A DNA stretch of 64,000 nt from Metopolophium dirhodum (Eukaryota > Arthropoda > Insecta > Hemiptera > Aphididae), in assembly GCF_019925205.1 (NCBI RefSeq), contig NC_083568.1:30750393-30814392 (forward strand). Reading direction: 5' to 3'. Under the pieces are notes generated by a model, which had not been told where the DNA came from, searched no databases, and worked only from the letters and a program-made list of their open reading frames with translations. Positions within the stretch are counted from its first letter, which is position 1. Each line of letters opens with the position of its first letter. Positions 11,255-22,469 of the stretch are shown in pieces. The position numbers and the translations under genes were made by a program.

Positions 11255-12900
11255 TTTGAATTATCAAAATACTGGCATAATTCATATCCTTTGTCCCCAT
11301 CCATAGCTATACATACAAAATTTACACACAGCTACTACAATTTTAGCATTAGATTAAATATATTAAACAAAAAAAATTTGCAATAAGCATCAATTTTTCG
11401 ATTGACACAAGAGATATAATTTTCTTATAACATTATGAAGAATCCGCGGTGGCGACGCTAAAATGATATGGCTTCATTAGCACGGAGACGTGACTAAAAG
11501 TGGTCTAAAATGTCGTGGTTATAATTTACAGGACTTTCAATATTTGTGTTAGAATATTATATTTTTGGTACATCAATACCAACATATATAAAAAAAACAA
11601 GTCCAACACTGGATTTCCAATTTTCAAATTCTAATTTGCCTACATACAAATTTGTCACATACTTCTCCATCAAGCAATATATTTTAAATACCTAGTAGGT
11701 AGTAATAATAACAAATATAATTAAAAGTGTACATTTGTTACAAATTATCCTAAAAGCATTTTTCTTTTTATGATTATAACATATTGAATAAAGTGTATTT
11801 CGATAAATTAGCCAAACATATAAAAAGAAACCAGTAAGATAGTACCTAGACAGTGGAAAAATAAATTGTCTAATCAGCTCGCTACGTAAACAGGTTTATT
11901 TGAAAATTCATTAAAAAAAAGTACAAGTGTTATTGAATTGGTTCCACCAATACCATACATTGTATTTTGTTTTTGTAAGACTATAATTATGGACTAGTAC
12001 CTTTAGGATAGAACTTACCTTAAGTATAATATAGTACATCAATATTGTATAAATTGTAACAAAACTATTTTTGTTCAAAACTATTGAAATTGTAACAAAA
12101 ACTATTTTTGTTCAAATATCAATTAAGGAAAAACAGAAATTTTAACGCAAAACAAGTGTTTAACTAAATCAACTTTATATTTTCATTTAAACTAAAAACA
12201 AAGTAATTTATACAAGACACACAAAAATGTAAACTTTAGTATATTTTATACATGATAATACTTCCAAAAGTACTAAATAAAAGATAATGATAAAAATTTA
12301 CATAAGCCAAAACAACAATTTACAAAAATTCATAATTAAAAGTAGTTATAATTCTGAATATACTTTTTTCGTATTAAAACATAAAATGATTAGTTTTATA
12401 CACAAACAAAAATACGGGTACACCAGAATTAGTTTTTTTACCAGAAACTGTATTGAGGTGGATTTGCAAGCCTAAAAATGGATAAACAGTTTAGATTTAA
12501 AAATGATGAGTGACAATTGATGCAGTTAAATTTACAGTTATAACTTATGTGTAAGAAAAAAATAATTACAATAAATTAATAATATTCTTATGTAGGAACA
12601 CAAGTAATAATATACTCCATTCAGAATACGAGCATACCACTCCGGCAACAAAAACTGGCCAAGTTCAAGCACCCCCCCCCCCCCCCAAGAAGTACACCAA
12701 CAAAGACAAAGGCGAGAGACGATGAGCGACGGTCATTTTCGACGGTTAATGTATCCAAATACAGAGGGTGCCTAGTAGGTGCTTGGGAAGTCGGGGGGTT
12801 TCAGCGTGAAAACCGTTGACCTAGTAGCCTGAATAGAGTAACAATTATATTATTTCACAGGAGTTCAAATTGATTGTCACAACATAAGTACCGCGACCCG
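11255..12900. other. Intergenic, no gene seen
   Basis: AT-rich, with no recognisable gene. It holds a short direct repeat of AACTATTTTTGTTCAA (12062-12115) and a 15-C run at 12672-12686. Confidence 0.4.
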
Positions 12901-12915
12901 CCGAACAAATGTTGT

Positions 12916-14488
12916 TTACTGTTGCCTTTCGATGGTATGTGTCATCCTATGCTTTTTGAAAGTTACATTCAGAGAAAACGTTTGTTTACATATATCACAT
13001 TTAAAGTGCTTTTTTTGTGTATGTATCCTTTTATGCACTGTTAAATTCGATGACTGATAAAACGCTTTTTCACAGATATCACATTTATGGAGCTTTTCTC
13101 CAGTGTGAGTCTTGGTATGCCGTTTTAAACTTGGTAATAAAGAATACTTTCTATCACAAATATCACATTGGTAAGGTTTTACTATAGTATGTATTCTTGT
13201 ATGTTTTTTTAAAGATGCATTTTGAGAAAAGGTTTTTTTACAAATATCACATTTATATGGATTTTCACTATTATGTGACTTGATATGATTTTTTAAAACG
13301 TCTTTATAAGAAAACGCTTTTTTTACATACATCACATGTATAGGGCTTTTCTCCCGTATGTATTCTTGTGTGCAGTTTTAAACGTTCAGCAGAAGAATAC
13401 TGCTTATTACAAATATTGCACTTATATGAATTTTGATCAGTATGTGTTCTTCTATGATTTCTTAAATATTTATCTAGAGAAAAAACTTTATCACAGATAT
13501 CGCATTTATAAGTCTTTTCTGCAGTATGTATCATTTTATGCTGGGATAAATGTGACTGATCAGGAAACCGTTTATCACAAATATCACACCTATATGGCTT
13601 AAAACCAGTATGTGATCTGATATGCAAATTTAAAACGCATTTATAAGAAAACGCTTGTTTACATACATCACATTTATAGAGCTTTTTTCCGGTGTGAACA
13701 ATTTTATGAGTTTTTAAATTTGATAACTGAACAAATAATCTATCACAGACATCACATTTATGTGGCTTTTCTCCATTGTGTGACCTCGTGTGCATTCTTA
13801 AAGTATCTAAACGAGAAAACGATTTATCGCAGATATCACATTGATATGGTCTTTCTCCAGTATGTATTCTTTTATGCACAATTAAGTTCTTTGGATCAGC
13901 AAACCGTGTTTCACAGATATGACATCGATATGGCTTTTCACCAGTATGTGTTCGTGTATGCTTTATTAAAGAATCACTGCGAGAAAACGCTTTACTACAA
14001 ATATTACATTTAAAGGGCTTTTCTCCGGTATGTATTCCTCATATGAACTTTTAAATTACCAGCTTTAGAAAACCCTTTATCACAGATATCGCATTTATAA
14101 GTCTTTTCTGCAGCATGTATAATTTTATGTCGGGTTAAATTTGATCGATCAGGAAACTCTTTATCACATTTATACGACTTTTGACCTTTATGAAGTGTGT
14201 GTATCTTCAAATCCGATTTTTTATTATAAGATTTATTACAAATGTCACTACCGAATAATTCCTTTGCTCTTTTATTGGTATTAATCTTCAAATGCCTTGT
14301 CGAAATTGCACTTGAGTAGTTTTTTCTTATATTAGAACTCTCGTCCGAATTCAACCCGAGTAATGAGTTCTGAAGAGTGCTTATTCTTAAAAATTGTTCC
14401 TTCAAATGTATCATTCTCAATCAAATCTTTTTCAATTTTTATTTCGATATCAGTTGAGTTTACATCTTTTTCAGTTTTACATATAGTT
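12916..14488 (-). CDS. C2H2 zinc-finger protein, last exon (three apparent frameshifts)
   Basis: A long exon encoding an acidic linker and about 16 C2H2 fingers of the C-x2-C-x12-H-x3-H type joined by TGEKP-like linkers. Thirteen fingers (about 14040 down to 12930) are intact. Before them lie one interrupted and two degenerate fingers. The exon starts after a splice acceptor TTTTCGTAG at 14489-14497 and opens with TICKTEKDVNSTDIEIKIEKD. Three breaks are visible: one at about 14345-14400 (linker), an extra base at about 14037-14042 between the two His of a finger, and a 7-A run (13318-13324 as T on the plus strand) where six would keep frame. The frame resumes cleanly each time, so this is either a young pseudogene or assembly indels. 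The protein would be a nuclear DNA-binding factor. Its phase fits the exons at 20944-21126 and 21308-21351. The specific orthologue is not known to me. Confidence 0.75.
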
Positions 14489-15327
14489 CTACGAAAAAAA
14501 AAATATTTATTAAATATTAATATAATCATATCAAATATAAGAAGTTATTTAATTTTGTTCGCATAACAAATTTATACCCATTTTTTTTCCAATTAACTGA
14601 TATTATCCCCCAAATTCCAGAAAACGTCATATTAAAAAAGAGTATTTAAACATTTTTGTATTTCAATTTTTGGAGAAGCTAAAATCAAAAAATCAAAATT
14701 GTGGGAAAGTCGATTTCAAGTAGACTTGACGACGAATTCAAATCTGTTTTCAGAATTCTCATCACTTTATTAGATCAATTGATATGTTTCGCAAAGAATC
14801 CGTCAAAAATCCAATGTCACGCGTGTGTTAGACAAATACAGAAAATCGCTGTATGGAATTCCCTTAATAAACATTGGAAATAATATTGATGTTAAAGGGG
14901 TCTTGAGGAACATCGGATGATTTTAAATAAAAAAAAAAAAATGATTTAGTCAAGTATTTATAATACAATATAAATTCCTTACACGAAGCGTAACATTTGT
15001 TTTAGAGCAAATTCGGTTTATTAATGCACAGTATAGTTACATTTTTTTAAGAAACTACAAGAACTAAGACAATAGTAAATTAATTAAGTACCTATTTATT
15101 CACCTTTACTAACGTAAGAAAGTTAACTAAAATTTTTAAAATAGGTAGGGCATAGGGGCGCTGAGCCATATAAAAATAAAAATTATAAATTATGATTTTG
15201 CGATTTCCGGAATACTGGTAAATATAGCCACGAATTACGATATTCATTACTAAAATATAATAAAACCACTCGGGAAGTTGGTTGGAAAATAATACTATAT
15301 TATAGGTATTAATTATAAGTATTATCA
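14489..15327. other. Intron sequence of the zinc-finger gene, no gene seen
   Basis: AT-rich sequence between the finger exon and the first direct repeat. The 60-codon ORF at 14701-14883 (plus) shows no recognisable domain and is probably chance. Confidence 0.4.
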
Positions 15328-15499
15328 ATTAATGATTTTATTGGATTTTTATTTTCGAGAAAATAACTAGTGAATTTACCTATGATTGATTGTAAAATTG
15401 TTCCCGTTAATTCATTATTATTTTTAAACAACTAACTACAGAATCGAACTCGTACCACAAGAAATATAATATACAAAATTATATATCACATGAAGATTG
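15328..15499 (+). repeat. Direct repeat, left copy (partner 20434-20600)
   Basis: It begins ATTAATGATTTTATTGG and ends ATATATCACATG-AGATTG. The right copy is in the same orientation about 5.1 kb away and roughly 90 percent alike by eye. The pair brackets the MULE relic. It is non-coding. It may be a separate dispersed repeat or a duplicated target region. Confidence 0.7.
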
Positions 15500-15945
15500 T
15501 AATTGGTGTTCAAAAAATATAAAAAATGTAAAAAAAAAAAATTAGAAGTTCTTAATAATATTTAAAATTTTATATTAAATAAAATTATATTATGATGATT
15601 GTATGTAAGAACATTCCTGGTTTAGACTTTTAGTATTATTTGTATAGGTTAGGTTTGTATAGGTTCATGATTTTATATTTATATAATACACTATACATTT
15701 ACATATTATTTACATTTTTCGATTTCTACTTTCTTTTCTATATTTACAGCATACATAGTACATAATGATCGAAAGCACCAGGGCTAAATATAATTAGCCA
15801 TGGAAAGCACTATGCAGTCGATGATAATGTGTGTTATGATGTGTTATTTATAGATCGTGTTTATTGTATACGTTATATAACGTAGGTAAGTAACTGCTGC
15901 GAACTTGTCTATGTCAATGTAAGTGGATTGAAGTGTTAATTTGGT

Positions 15946-16296
15946 ATGGAATCCGAAATCAAATGCCTATCTTGTGGAATTAAATTTACACAAAAAAAGA
16001 TTATATTGTCATGTGCGAAAAGTATATGATGAAAAACTTGTGTCGGATCTTCTACCCACTAAAGACTGTTTTGTCAATTTTGTGACAAAAAAATCTTGAA
16101 TAAAAAGTCGTTAGATACTCACATCGCGAAGTATCACCCAGGCAGTGAAAATCCTAACAAATTAAAAACAACCAGGATAATTTGCACATATGAAGCGTGT
16201 AGAAAAGAATTGTTTACGTTCCCGAATCTGAGACATCATTTGTTCGAAGAATATAAAGTGAAATCCTCAGCCTATGTTTCAACTACCAATAAATGA
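15946..16296 (+). pseudogene. MULE transposon relic, N-terminal zinc-finger exon
   Basis: The ATG at 15946 begins MESEIKCLSCGIKFTQKK, the first half of a C2H2-like finger. A frameshift leads to CHVRKVYDEKLVSDLL and PTKDC, and a second shift returns to CQFCDKKILNKKSLDTH. From there the frame is open to the stop at 16294-16296 and includes CTYEACRKELFTFPNLRHH. A finger module of this kind is known to me from aphid MULE proteins, where it precedes the FAR1-like and transposase domains. The exons at 16383-16712 and 17990-19496 carry those domains in the same orientation. Confidence 0.6.
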
Positions 16297-16382
16297 ATAA
16301 ATTTAACTTGAAATACATTTTTTTTTTGTTTAAAATAATATATTTAATCATATTATACTTAATTATTACATGTTAATTCCAG

Positions 16383-16712
16383 AATTCAAATCATGGAAAC
16401 TCAATGAGGAACAAGCAACATTCTCAAAGTCTATCGCAGATGGAGCCATGACCAGAATAAATGATTCAAAATCGAAACAATTTTATTATTGCTTTCAATC
16501 ATATAGGTAGTTATCGAAAAAAAGGGTCCGATATAAGGGAAATCAAATCGATGGGGACGAATAAAATTGGCGGAGTTTGACCATACATGCTCGAGGTGAC
16601 AATTCTTAAATATGATAGAACAGAAAAAGTTCAGGTTAAATATTGGAAGACACATTGCGGACATCAACAGGAAATCGGACGAATTGGATTAGATCAATAT
16701 TATAATTGATCT
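16383..16712 (+). pseudogene. MULE transposon relic, FAR1-like exon
   Basis: The reading follows a possible acceptor (TTCCAG) at 16382. It starts with FKSWKLNEEQATFSK, then SKQFYYCFQSYR. After a frame change comes a stretch with GSDIREIKSMGTNKIGGV, an in-frame TGA where a Cys would be expected, and MLEVTILKYDRTEKVQV followed by KYWKTHCGHQQEIGRIGL. The pattern (basic residues, TxHxGH near the end) is that of the domain preceding many MULE transposases. One frameshift and one stop are present, so this copy is dead. Confidence 0.6.
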
Positions 16713-17989
16713 TAAAATATAAATAATTATATAATATAAAAATATAACCTTCAGGATGTTAGAGTTCTGTAGTTAATGCTGCATTAGTTTGCAGTATTTG
16801 TGTACTTCACAGGGTCCCCCGTCCCAGTTTTTTAAATTTTCCACAATTCAATTAAAATTTTATATTTTAGTTGCTTCCTCAATTATAAGATTTTTCCACT
16901 TATCTACTACCCGATACCTATTTAGGGGGGGGGGGGTTGATAGGGTGTATTATATCGAAAAAAATGACTTCACATGAATAACTCTCAATTTGTAGAACTG
17001 CTGGATTGTAATGACTATTTTTTTATTTGAAAGAAGACTTCCTACAGCCCGCATTGATCTCTGATTTTATATTTTATTTCAAATAGTTGTATTACAAATT
17101 TTGTAAAAAAAAATGCTTTTTATCTTGTATTTTTTTAAACATATTATCAAGTTTGAGAATAAAATATTAAAAAACAGAGATCGATACCGACTATATAATG
17201 TTCCTCTCTAGCAATTAAAAAAAAATTATGAAATTTGGTTGATACGTATCGTTATTTCCACAGAGTGTATTTTTGAGGACAAAATAGCATCAGCACCGGG
17301 CGCCTTAATAGGAGTTAGTTAGTAAATGTAGTTCAGTATAGGTACCCCAAGAGTAATATTGATTAACTGATAAAAACTAAAACAGTAAATTATTATTAGA
17401 ATATGTATTATTATTATTATTATTATTAATTATTATAATTTCTGTACACACAAAACATATTATTATGACAATGCAATATTATGTAACGCCAATGCAAGTG
17501 ATAGTCTAAATGTACATACTGTCCTACTATAAAGTAAATGTAAATAGTGTGAAATATTATATTGGTTTAAATGTCTAGATACAACATAAATAAAAATATA
17601 TATACATATTATAATTACCATAAACTATTAGTGTGTAAGATAATAATAATTATATGTATTATGCATATGTAGCTAGTTATTTTTAGTATTCTGTTAAGTA
17701 ATGTAATTAATGTATCTACCTATAATAGTAATACAACTTATAAAGAGATTATATTATGTAGAATGCATCAATAGAGAAGTTAGTAAGTTAAGGTGGTTAG
17801 ATACTTAGATGTAGCTACATGGGAACACCATGGGGAAAATAATATTGATTCGTTACTATATTTTATTAATTATGACTATTCCATCATTATGAGTGAATAT
17901 AAAATAATATTATGTACAGAAATGCATGTAAATATAGGGAGAGTATAATATAACAATCTAATTAGTAATTAGTAATATATTCTATAGAT
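16713..17989. other. Between MULE exons, no gene seen
   Basis: Probably the intron of the MULE plus later insertions. A 12-G run lies at 16925-16936 and a (TTA)n microsatellite at about 17406-17430. Confidence 0.4.
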
Positions 17990-19496
17990 GTTGGAGTCGA
18001 GGAGCAAGGGATGTTGAAGAAAGAAGATTTTGCTCTGATAATAATGACAGACTTCCAAAGTAAGCAGTTAAAAAAATATGGTTTGGAGAAAATTTGTCTT
18101 GATGGCACTCACAGTACAAATGCATATGATATACAATTGTTCACAATTATGACAGTTGATAAGTTTGGATCGGGTTGTCAGTTGCTTTCTGCTTTCCTAA
18201 TCGATCGGACGAGGTTATATTCAGGCTGTTTTTTGAAAAAATTAAAACGAAAGTAGAAATTATCAATGCAAAAGTTTTTATGTCTAATGATGCTCCAGCA
18301 TTTTATAATGCTTGGCATGAGGTGATGGGATCTGTTAAGCATCAACTTCTCTGTTCTTGTCATGTTAATAAAAACTGGCAAGAAAATTTGAATAAAGTTA
18401 GTGGAGGGCCTGAAAAAAACAAACTTGTTTCCCAAACATTGCGAGTCTTGATGCACCAAACGTCCGTACAAGATTTCCAAAATCATCTATCAAAATTTGT
18501 TGAAGATTTGATGAGTGACGATGATAGTAAAGCGTTTGGAATTTATTTTTAAAAATATTAAGCATGACGACCGAAATTGTGGGCTTACTGTTTTAGATTA
18601 TTGCTAGGAATCGATACAAATATGCCCTTGGAATCTTTTCACAAAATACTAAAACATATATATCTGGAAGGAAGAAAAGTCGTTTAGACAAAACAATTAA
18701 TGCGCTGATGAAAATTTGTCGAAATAGTGTGTATAAACGTTTAAACCACCTCGCTAAAAATGTCCCTACTGAAAAAATGCAAAAAGTTTGACAGTCACAA
18801 AGCAAGCAAATCAATAAAATTAGATCAAATTAAAGTTCTCGAAGATGAAACAGGATATTTGATGACATCATCATCAGATCCTTCTCGGCAATATTATATT
18901 CTTAAGGCTGGAAAAACATGTGAGCATGGATCATGTTTGAAATGCAGGAAGTGCAATATCTGCATCCATTTGTATGATTGTGATTGTTTAGATAATGTCA
19001 TCAGAGCAAATATTTGCAAGCACATCCATGCTTATGCTCGAGAATTCAACGAAGCTGTTAATGATTGCAGGAATAACTTCTACCACGAACCGAACATAGG
19101 AGAGCAGCAAATGCTATTAGAAATGAATGCAACACCAACCATTGTCAACGAACACCGAAAAATTCAGAGTCAAGCCAAACTTATTCTGGGCCGAAGCCAG
19201 AATAAATTTAACAGACAGGATCGAGAAAAAAAAAGAAAAGAAAATGGCAGAAGTGAGATAGCTCTTATGAATGATGCTGGTAAAAAATAATTTTAAAACC
19301 TGTCGCCAATGTTAACACCCAACAGAAAATTGAACCACAAATGCGCCTCTATTCAACTAAAAAGAAGAGAAAATGTCGCGACCCTTCTATTCCAAAACCT
19401 ACAGTCAGTGAAGTTGATGCTATTGTATCTGGGCTTGAAAATGACAATAGTGAAAGTATCAATGTATATAGTGCTTTCGATCATTCGTATGTATGA
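17990..19496 (+). pseudogene. MULE transposase core and SWIM zinc finger (relic)
   Basis: Three frames give a MULE transposase. Catalytic residues are all recognisable: Asp in CLDGTHSTN (18101-18103), Asp in SNDAPAFYNAW (18289-18291), the C-x2-H of LCSCHVNKNW, and Glu in MPLESFHK (18631-18633). The last is in a different frame from its neighbours. Frameshifts occur at about 18175-18180, after a stop near 18552, near 18600-18660 and near 18770. The frame at 18760-19290 carries a SWIM-type finger CDC...CKH, followed by a basic KKRKENGR stretch. A last frame shift at about 19290 leads to YSTKKKRKCRD and a stop at 19494-19496. Terminal inverted repeats were not identified. It lies antisense within the large intron of the zinc-finger gene. 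Confidence 0.85.
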
Positions 19497-20126
19497 TGTA
19501 AATATAGATAAATATATAAATATAAAATCATGAACCTTGTGATATATTATATAAGAATTAATGTTCATGTTCAATTTAGTATCTCATTCGGTGCACCTTA
19601 CCCTTATACTATGATTTTTAAGGACAACTTTTGCCATAATAACTATTTTTTCAATACGTCTTGTATTACGATTCTTTACCGTTACTACTTAGTTTTAATT
19701 TTAACATGTCATAATAGGGGTAGACTACCAAATATTCGCATGAAAAAAATTCTGAGGCATAAAAATTGATAATAAAATCATAATATTATTTATTTTTAAA
19801 TATATTTTTTTTATATGACTATAGTGTTAATTAAACTGAGGAAAAAATTACAATAAGTATTATGCTCAAAAAACGCCAAAACGTTTTCAATTCTTTGATA
19901 TATGAAACTGATTTTGTATCTAATGCATTGCCGGGGACTTTTTAAAAAATAATGCATTTTGCATTAAAATACGGGCCCTATAGTTATAATAATTTAAAGT
20001 TTAGTGGATCATGTTGGACTACTACCAAGGTGTCTTAAATATATGTGGTCTAAAAAATCGTCAACAATGTCTCACATGGCCCATGAAGATCAGAAATTAA
20101 ATGATACAGTTCCTTAGCGTATGCAC

Positions 20127-20340
20127 GGTGCTTTTTCGTTTGTAAAAAATCTTAATTCAAAATTTGTGTTAGAGTGTCTAACAAATAAGTTGTCACCCGT
20201 CTAAGACGAAACCAGAATAAACAATCCGCATGCGGTGGATAGAGTGCTATGTGCCGTCGTTAGTCCGGTGCTTTTTGTATATAAAATGTGTACCTAAATT
20301 CGAAAACCGTGTTGGAGTGTCTAGCAAGCCAGTCACCTCA
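20127..20340 (+). repeat. Diverged tandem pair, period about 142 bp
   Basis: CGGTGCTTTTT, then AATT..AAA, GTGTT, AGAGTGTCTA and GTCACC appear in the same order at about 20128-20200 and 20270-20338. They are AT-rich, non-coding, and lie between the MULE and the right direct repeat. Confidence 0.6.
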
Positions 20341-20433
20341 AGTGATAATCGATTAACTTTCAAGTTAATAATATAATGTATATTAAGTATAAGAAATAAT
20401 TTAATGGTAGGCTATTTGGTTTAATCATAATCC

Positions 20434-20600
20434 ATTAATGATTTTATTGGTTTTTTTTTCAAGAAAATAATTAGTGAATTTACCTATGATTGATTGTAAA
20501 ATTGTTCCTGTTAATCCATTATTTTTATCAAACAACTAACTACAGAATCGAACTCATCACAAGAAATACATATACAAAATTATATATCACATGGAGATTG
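20434..20600 (+). repeat. Direct repeat, right copy (partner 15328-15499)
   Basis: Same order as the left copy, with small indels (poly-T expansion near 20451, ACTCATCACAAG against ACTCGTACCACAAG). It is followed by a T/G-rich patch at 20620-20770 in which TTCGGGTTT-like words recur. Confidence 0.7.
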
Positions 20601-20943
20601 AAAAAAAAAAAATTATTCGGGTTTCGGGTTAGCCAGATTGTTTTATTCGGGTTTTGGTAAATTTGGGTGTTTAGAAAACTGAATCGTTCGGGTTATATGG
20701 ATTTCGGGTGTTCGATTTTTTAATGGTTTTTAGGAGTGTTTGGGGTTTGGTTAATTCAGGTGCAAGGTCCTGATAATATTATTAAAAATATTTATTATTA
20801 TTATATTTATTAATGTAGTTAAATCAAACAAAAAATCCATGCAGGGGGTTATAATAACTTTCGGTGCAGGTGTAACAAAAATATATTGTTGTAAGTTAGT
20901 AAATAGTATCATTAAATTCCATATTGGGCTTAAAAATTCTTAC

Positions 20944-21126
20944 CCAATGAGTGAAAATTGATCACCATTATTATGGTCTGTTTCATCAATAATTTCTTGT
21001 TTAATAAGTCCAATATGGTCTGTTTCATCAATATTTTCTTGTTTATTAAGTCTATTAAATACTTGATCATCACATCTAACAAGTGGAATTGTCAACACTC
21101 TTGAACTGTCTAATAAATAATCATAT
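20944..21126 (-). CDS. Zinc-finger gene, exon 2 (acidic, SUMO-motif repeats)
   Basis: A 183-base exon bounded by TTTCTTTTAG (acceptor) and GTAAGAAT (donor). It encodes 60 full codons, starting YDYLLDSSRVLTIPLVRC. It contains a 14-codon tandem duplication: two near-identical copies of the KQE-x-IDETDH unit. LIKQE matches the SUMO-attachment consensus (hydrophobic-Lys-x-Glu), as does IKIE in the next exon. The phase is right on both sides: exon 1 leaves two bases and this exon supplies one, and this exon leaves GG, completed by the A that opens the finger exon at 14488. Orientation and acidic composition agree with an N-terminal regulatory part of the same gene. The join to the finger exon is an inference across a 6.4-kb intron. 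Confidence 0.6.
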
Positions 21127-21307
21127 CTAAAAGAAATTAAAAAAATTAATTATTTATTATTCAGTAGCAAATTATTGTTTAATCAGATACAATGTATTAA
21201 TTGTATTAAATGATAAAAAAAAACTAATAAAATAAAATAATTTTAAAATGTAGGTTAAGATTTCATGGTTTTGTAATTGCTTACTACCTAATAATGTATT
21301 TGCTTAC

Positions 21308-21351
21308 TTGGAATTTATTGCTGAATCATGAATAGACGTTAATGGTTCCAT
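21308..21351 (-). CDS. Zinc-finger gene, exon 1 (start codon)
   Basis: The ATG at 21349-21351 begins MEPLTSIHDSAINS. The exon is 44 coding bases and ends AA before GTAAGCA, a good donor. Joining to the acceptor at 21127 yields an uninterrupted S-K-Y-D-Y reading. The upstream minus strand (above 21351) is AT-rich leader sequence. A MITE at 21752-22231 lies about 400 bases upstream, near where the promoter should be. Confidence 0.55.
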
Positions 21352-21751
21352 ACTGAATATTATGTCCTCTTGTGGAGTGTTTTTTGATTACTGTGAACAT
21401 GAATCATTAAATTTATGTACCTTTTAAGTAAAATTGGTAATTTAGGTAGAGGGAGGGATTACTTTCCATGGGTGCAGGACGTATATTTAGTAAAATATCT
21501 TGTTTGGTAAGCAAACATTTTGAAACCACAATTAAATACCTGAAACTAAGCACCTGTCACTCTTAATTTAAAGTAGTCTTACCCAAAAAAAGCAAATGTA
21601 TTACACTACATGTTTTCAAAAATTAAATTATGTCATTAAAGTAGTCACTGGTACTGGGGGTCCATTTTCCCTACCAGGAAACTAGATAATATCTAGTATT
21701 ATATTATAATTAGGACACACTTACAACTTACTTATAGAGATGGGTCTCATG

Positions 21752-22231
21752 CAGACTTGGGTAGTATTCAGAATACTCATCAAATACTTTTTTTTTAAGT
21801 ATTCAATACGGTATTTTGAATACTTTTTTAAGTAATCTGTGTACAGTATTCGGAGTACTTTTTTAATATCCAATTACATTTTAAAAATAATTTCATTATT
21901 TTTCCATCATAGAAATTGCTTTTGTACTTGTATAGGTATATTTCTATATAAAACATTTTATAGTCACAATATGTATGTATTGTTATTATTATTTTATTTT
22001 CTACAATTTTTAGTTGGACACTAATATTATTACTTGTTTGCCAATTTTGTAGCAACGAGCCAGCAAAAACGATAAGATATTATTATGATTTCGGGATTTC
22101 CCTATAATAAGTTATTAACTGATCTAAATCTACTTAAAAAAAAGTATTCAAATACATATTCTGAATACTTTTTTTTATGTATTCGGAATATGTATTTGAA
22201 ATACTTTTAAAAAGTATTTTACGCAAGTCTG
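21752..22231. mobile_element. MITE with hAT-like ends (CAGACTTG)
   Basis: 480 bp. The ends are CAGACTTG (21752-21759) and its complement CAAGTCTG (22224-22231). Both subterminal regions are built from AGTATTC/GAATACT words and pair as diverged inverted repeats. No exact 8-bp target duplication is visible; TCTCAT occurs near both ends but out of register. The two overlapping ORFs within it are not coding. Confidence 0.6.
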
Positions 22232-22469
22232 GACTCTCATAGTCATGTATACCATGTATACAGTAGTATATATATAACCTATAAAATCAGCTAAGTTATT
22301 TACCCAATTTTACACTAAGACAAAACTATAAAAATAATTGAAACTACAAAACAAACTGTTCAAATTTCTGTTCAAGTAAATAATAAACCTAATCTAAATT
22401 TGGATTTAAGTTCTATATAAAAACGCTTGCCAAGTCAGGAATCGGCATGTAAAGTTTCTTGATTATTAA

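Noticed and set aside
13336..14013. Plus-strand ORFs opposite the zinc fingers
   Set aside because: They are antisense shadows of the repeated finger codons; their Tyr/His-rich repeats mirror the finger spacing.
14701..14883. 60-codon plus ORF with CHACVRQ motif
   Set aside because: A single C-x2-C pair without a partner, no ATG context and no neighbouring exons on that strand.
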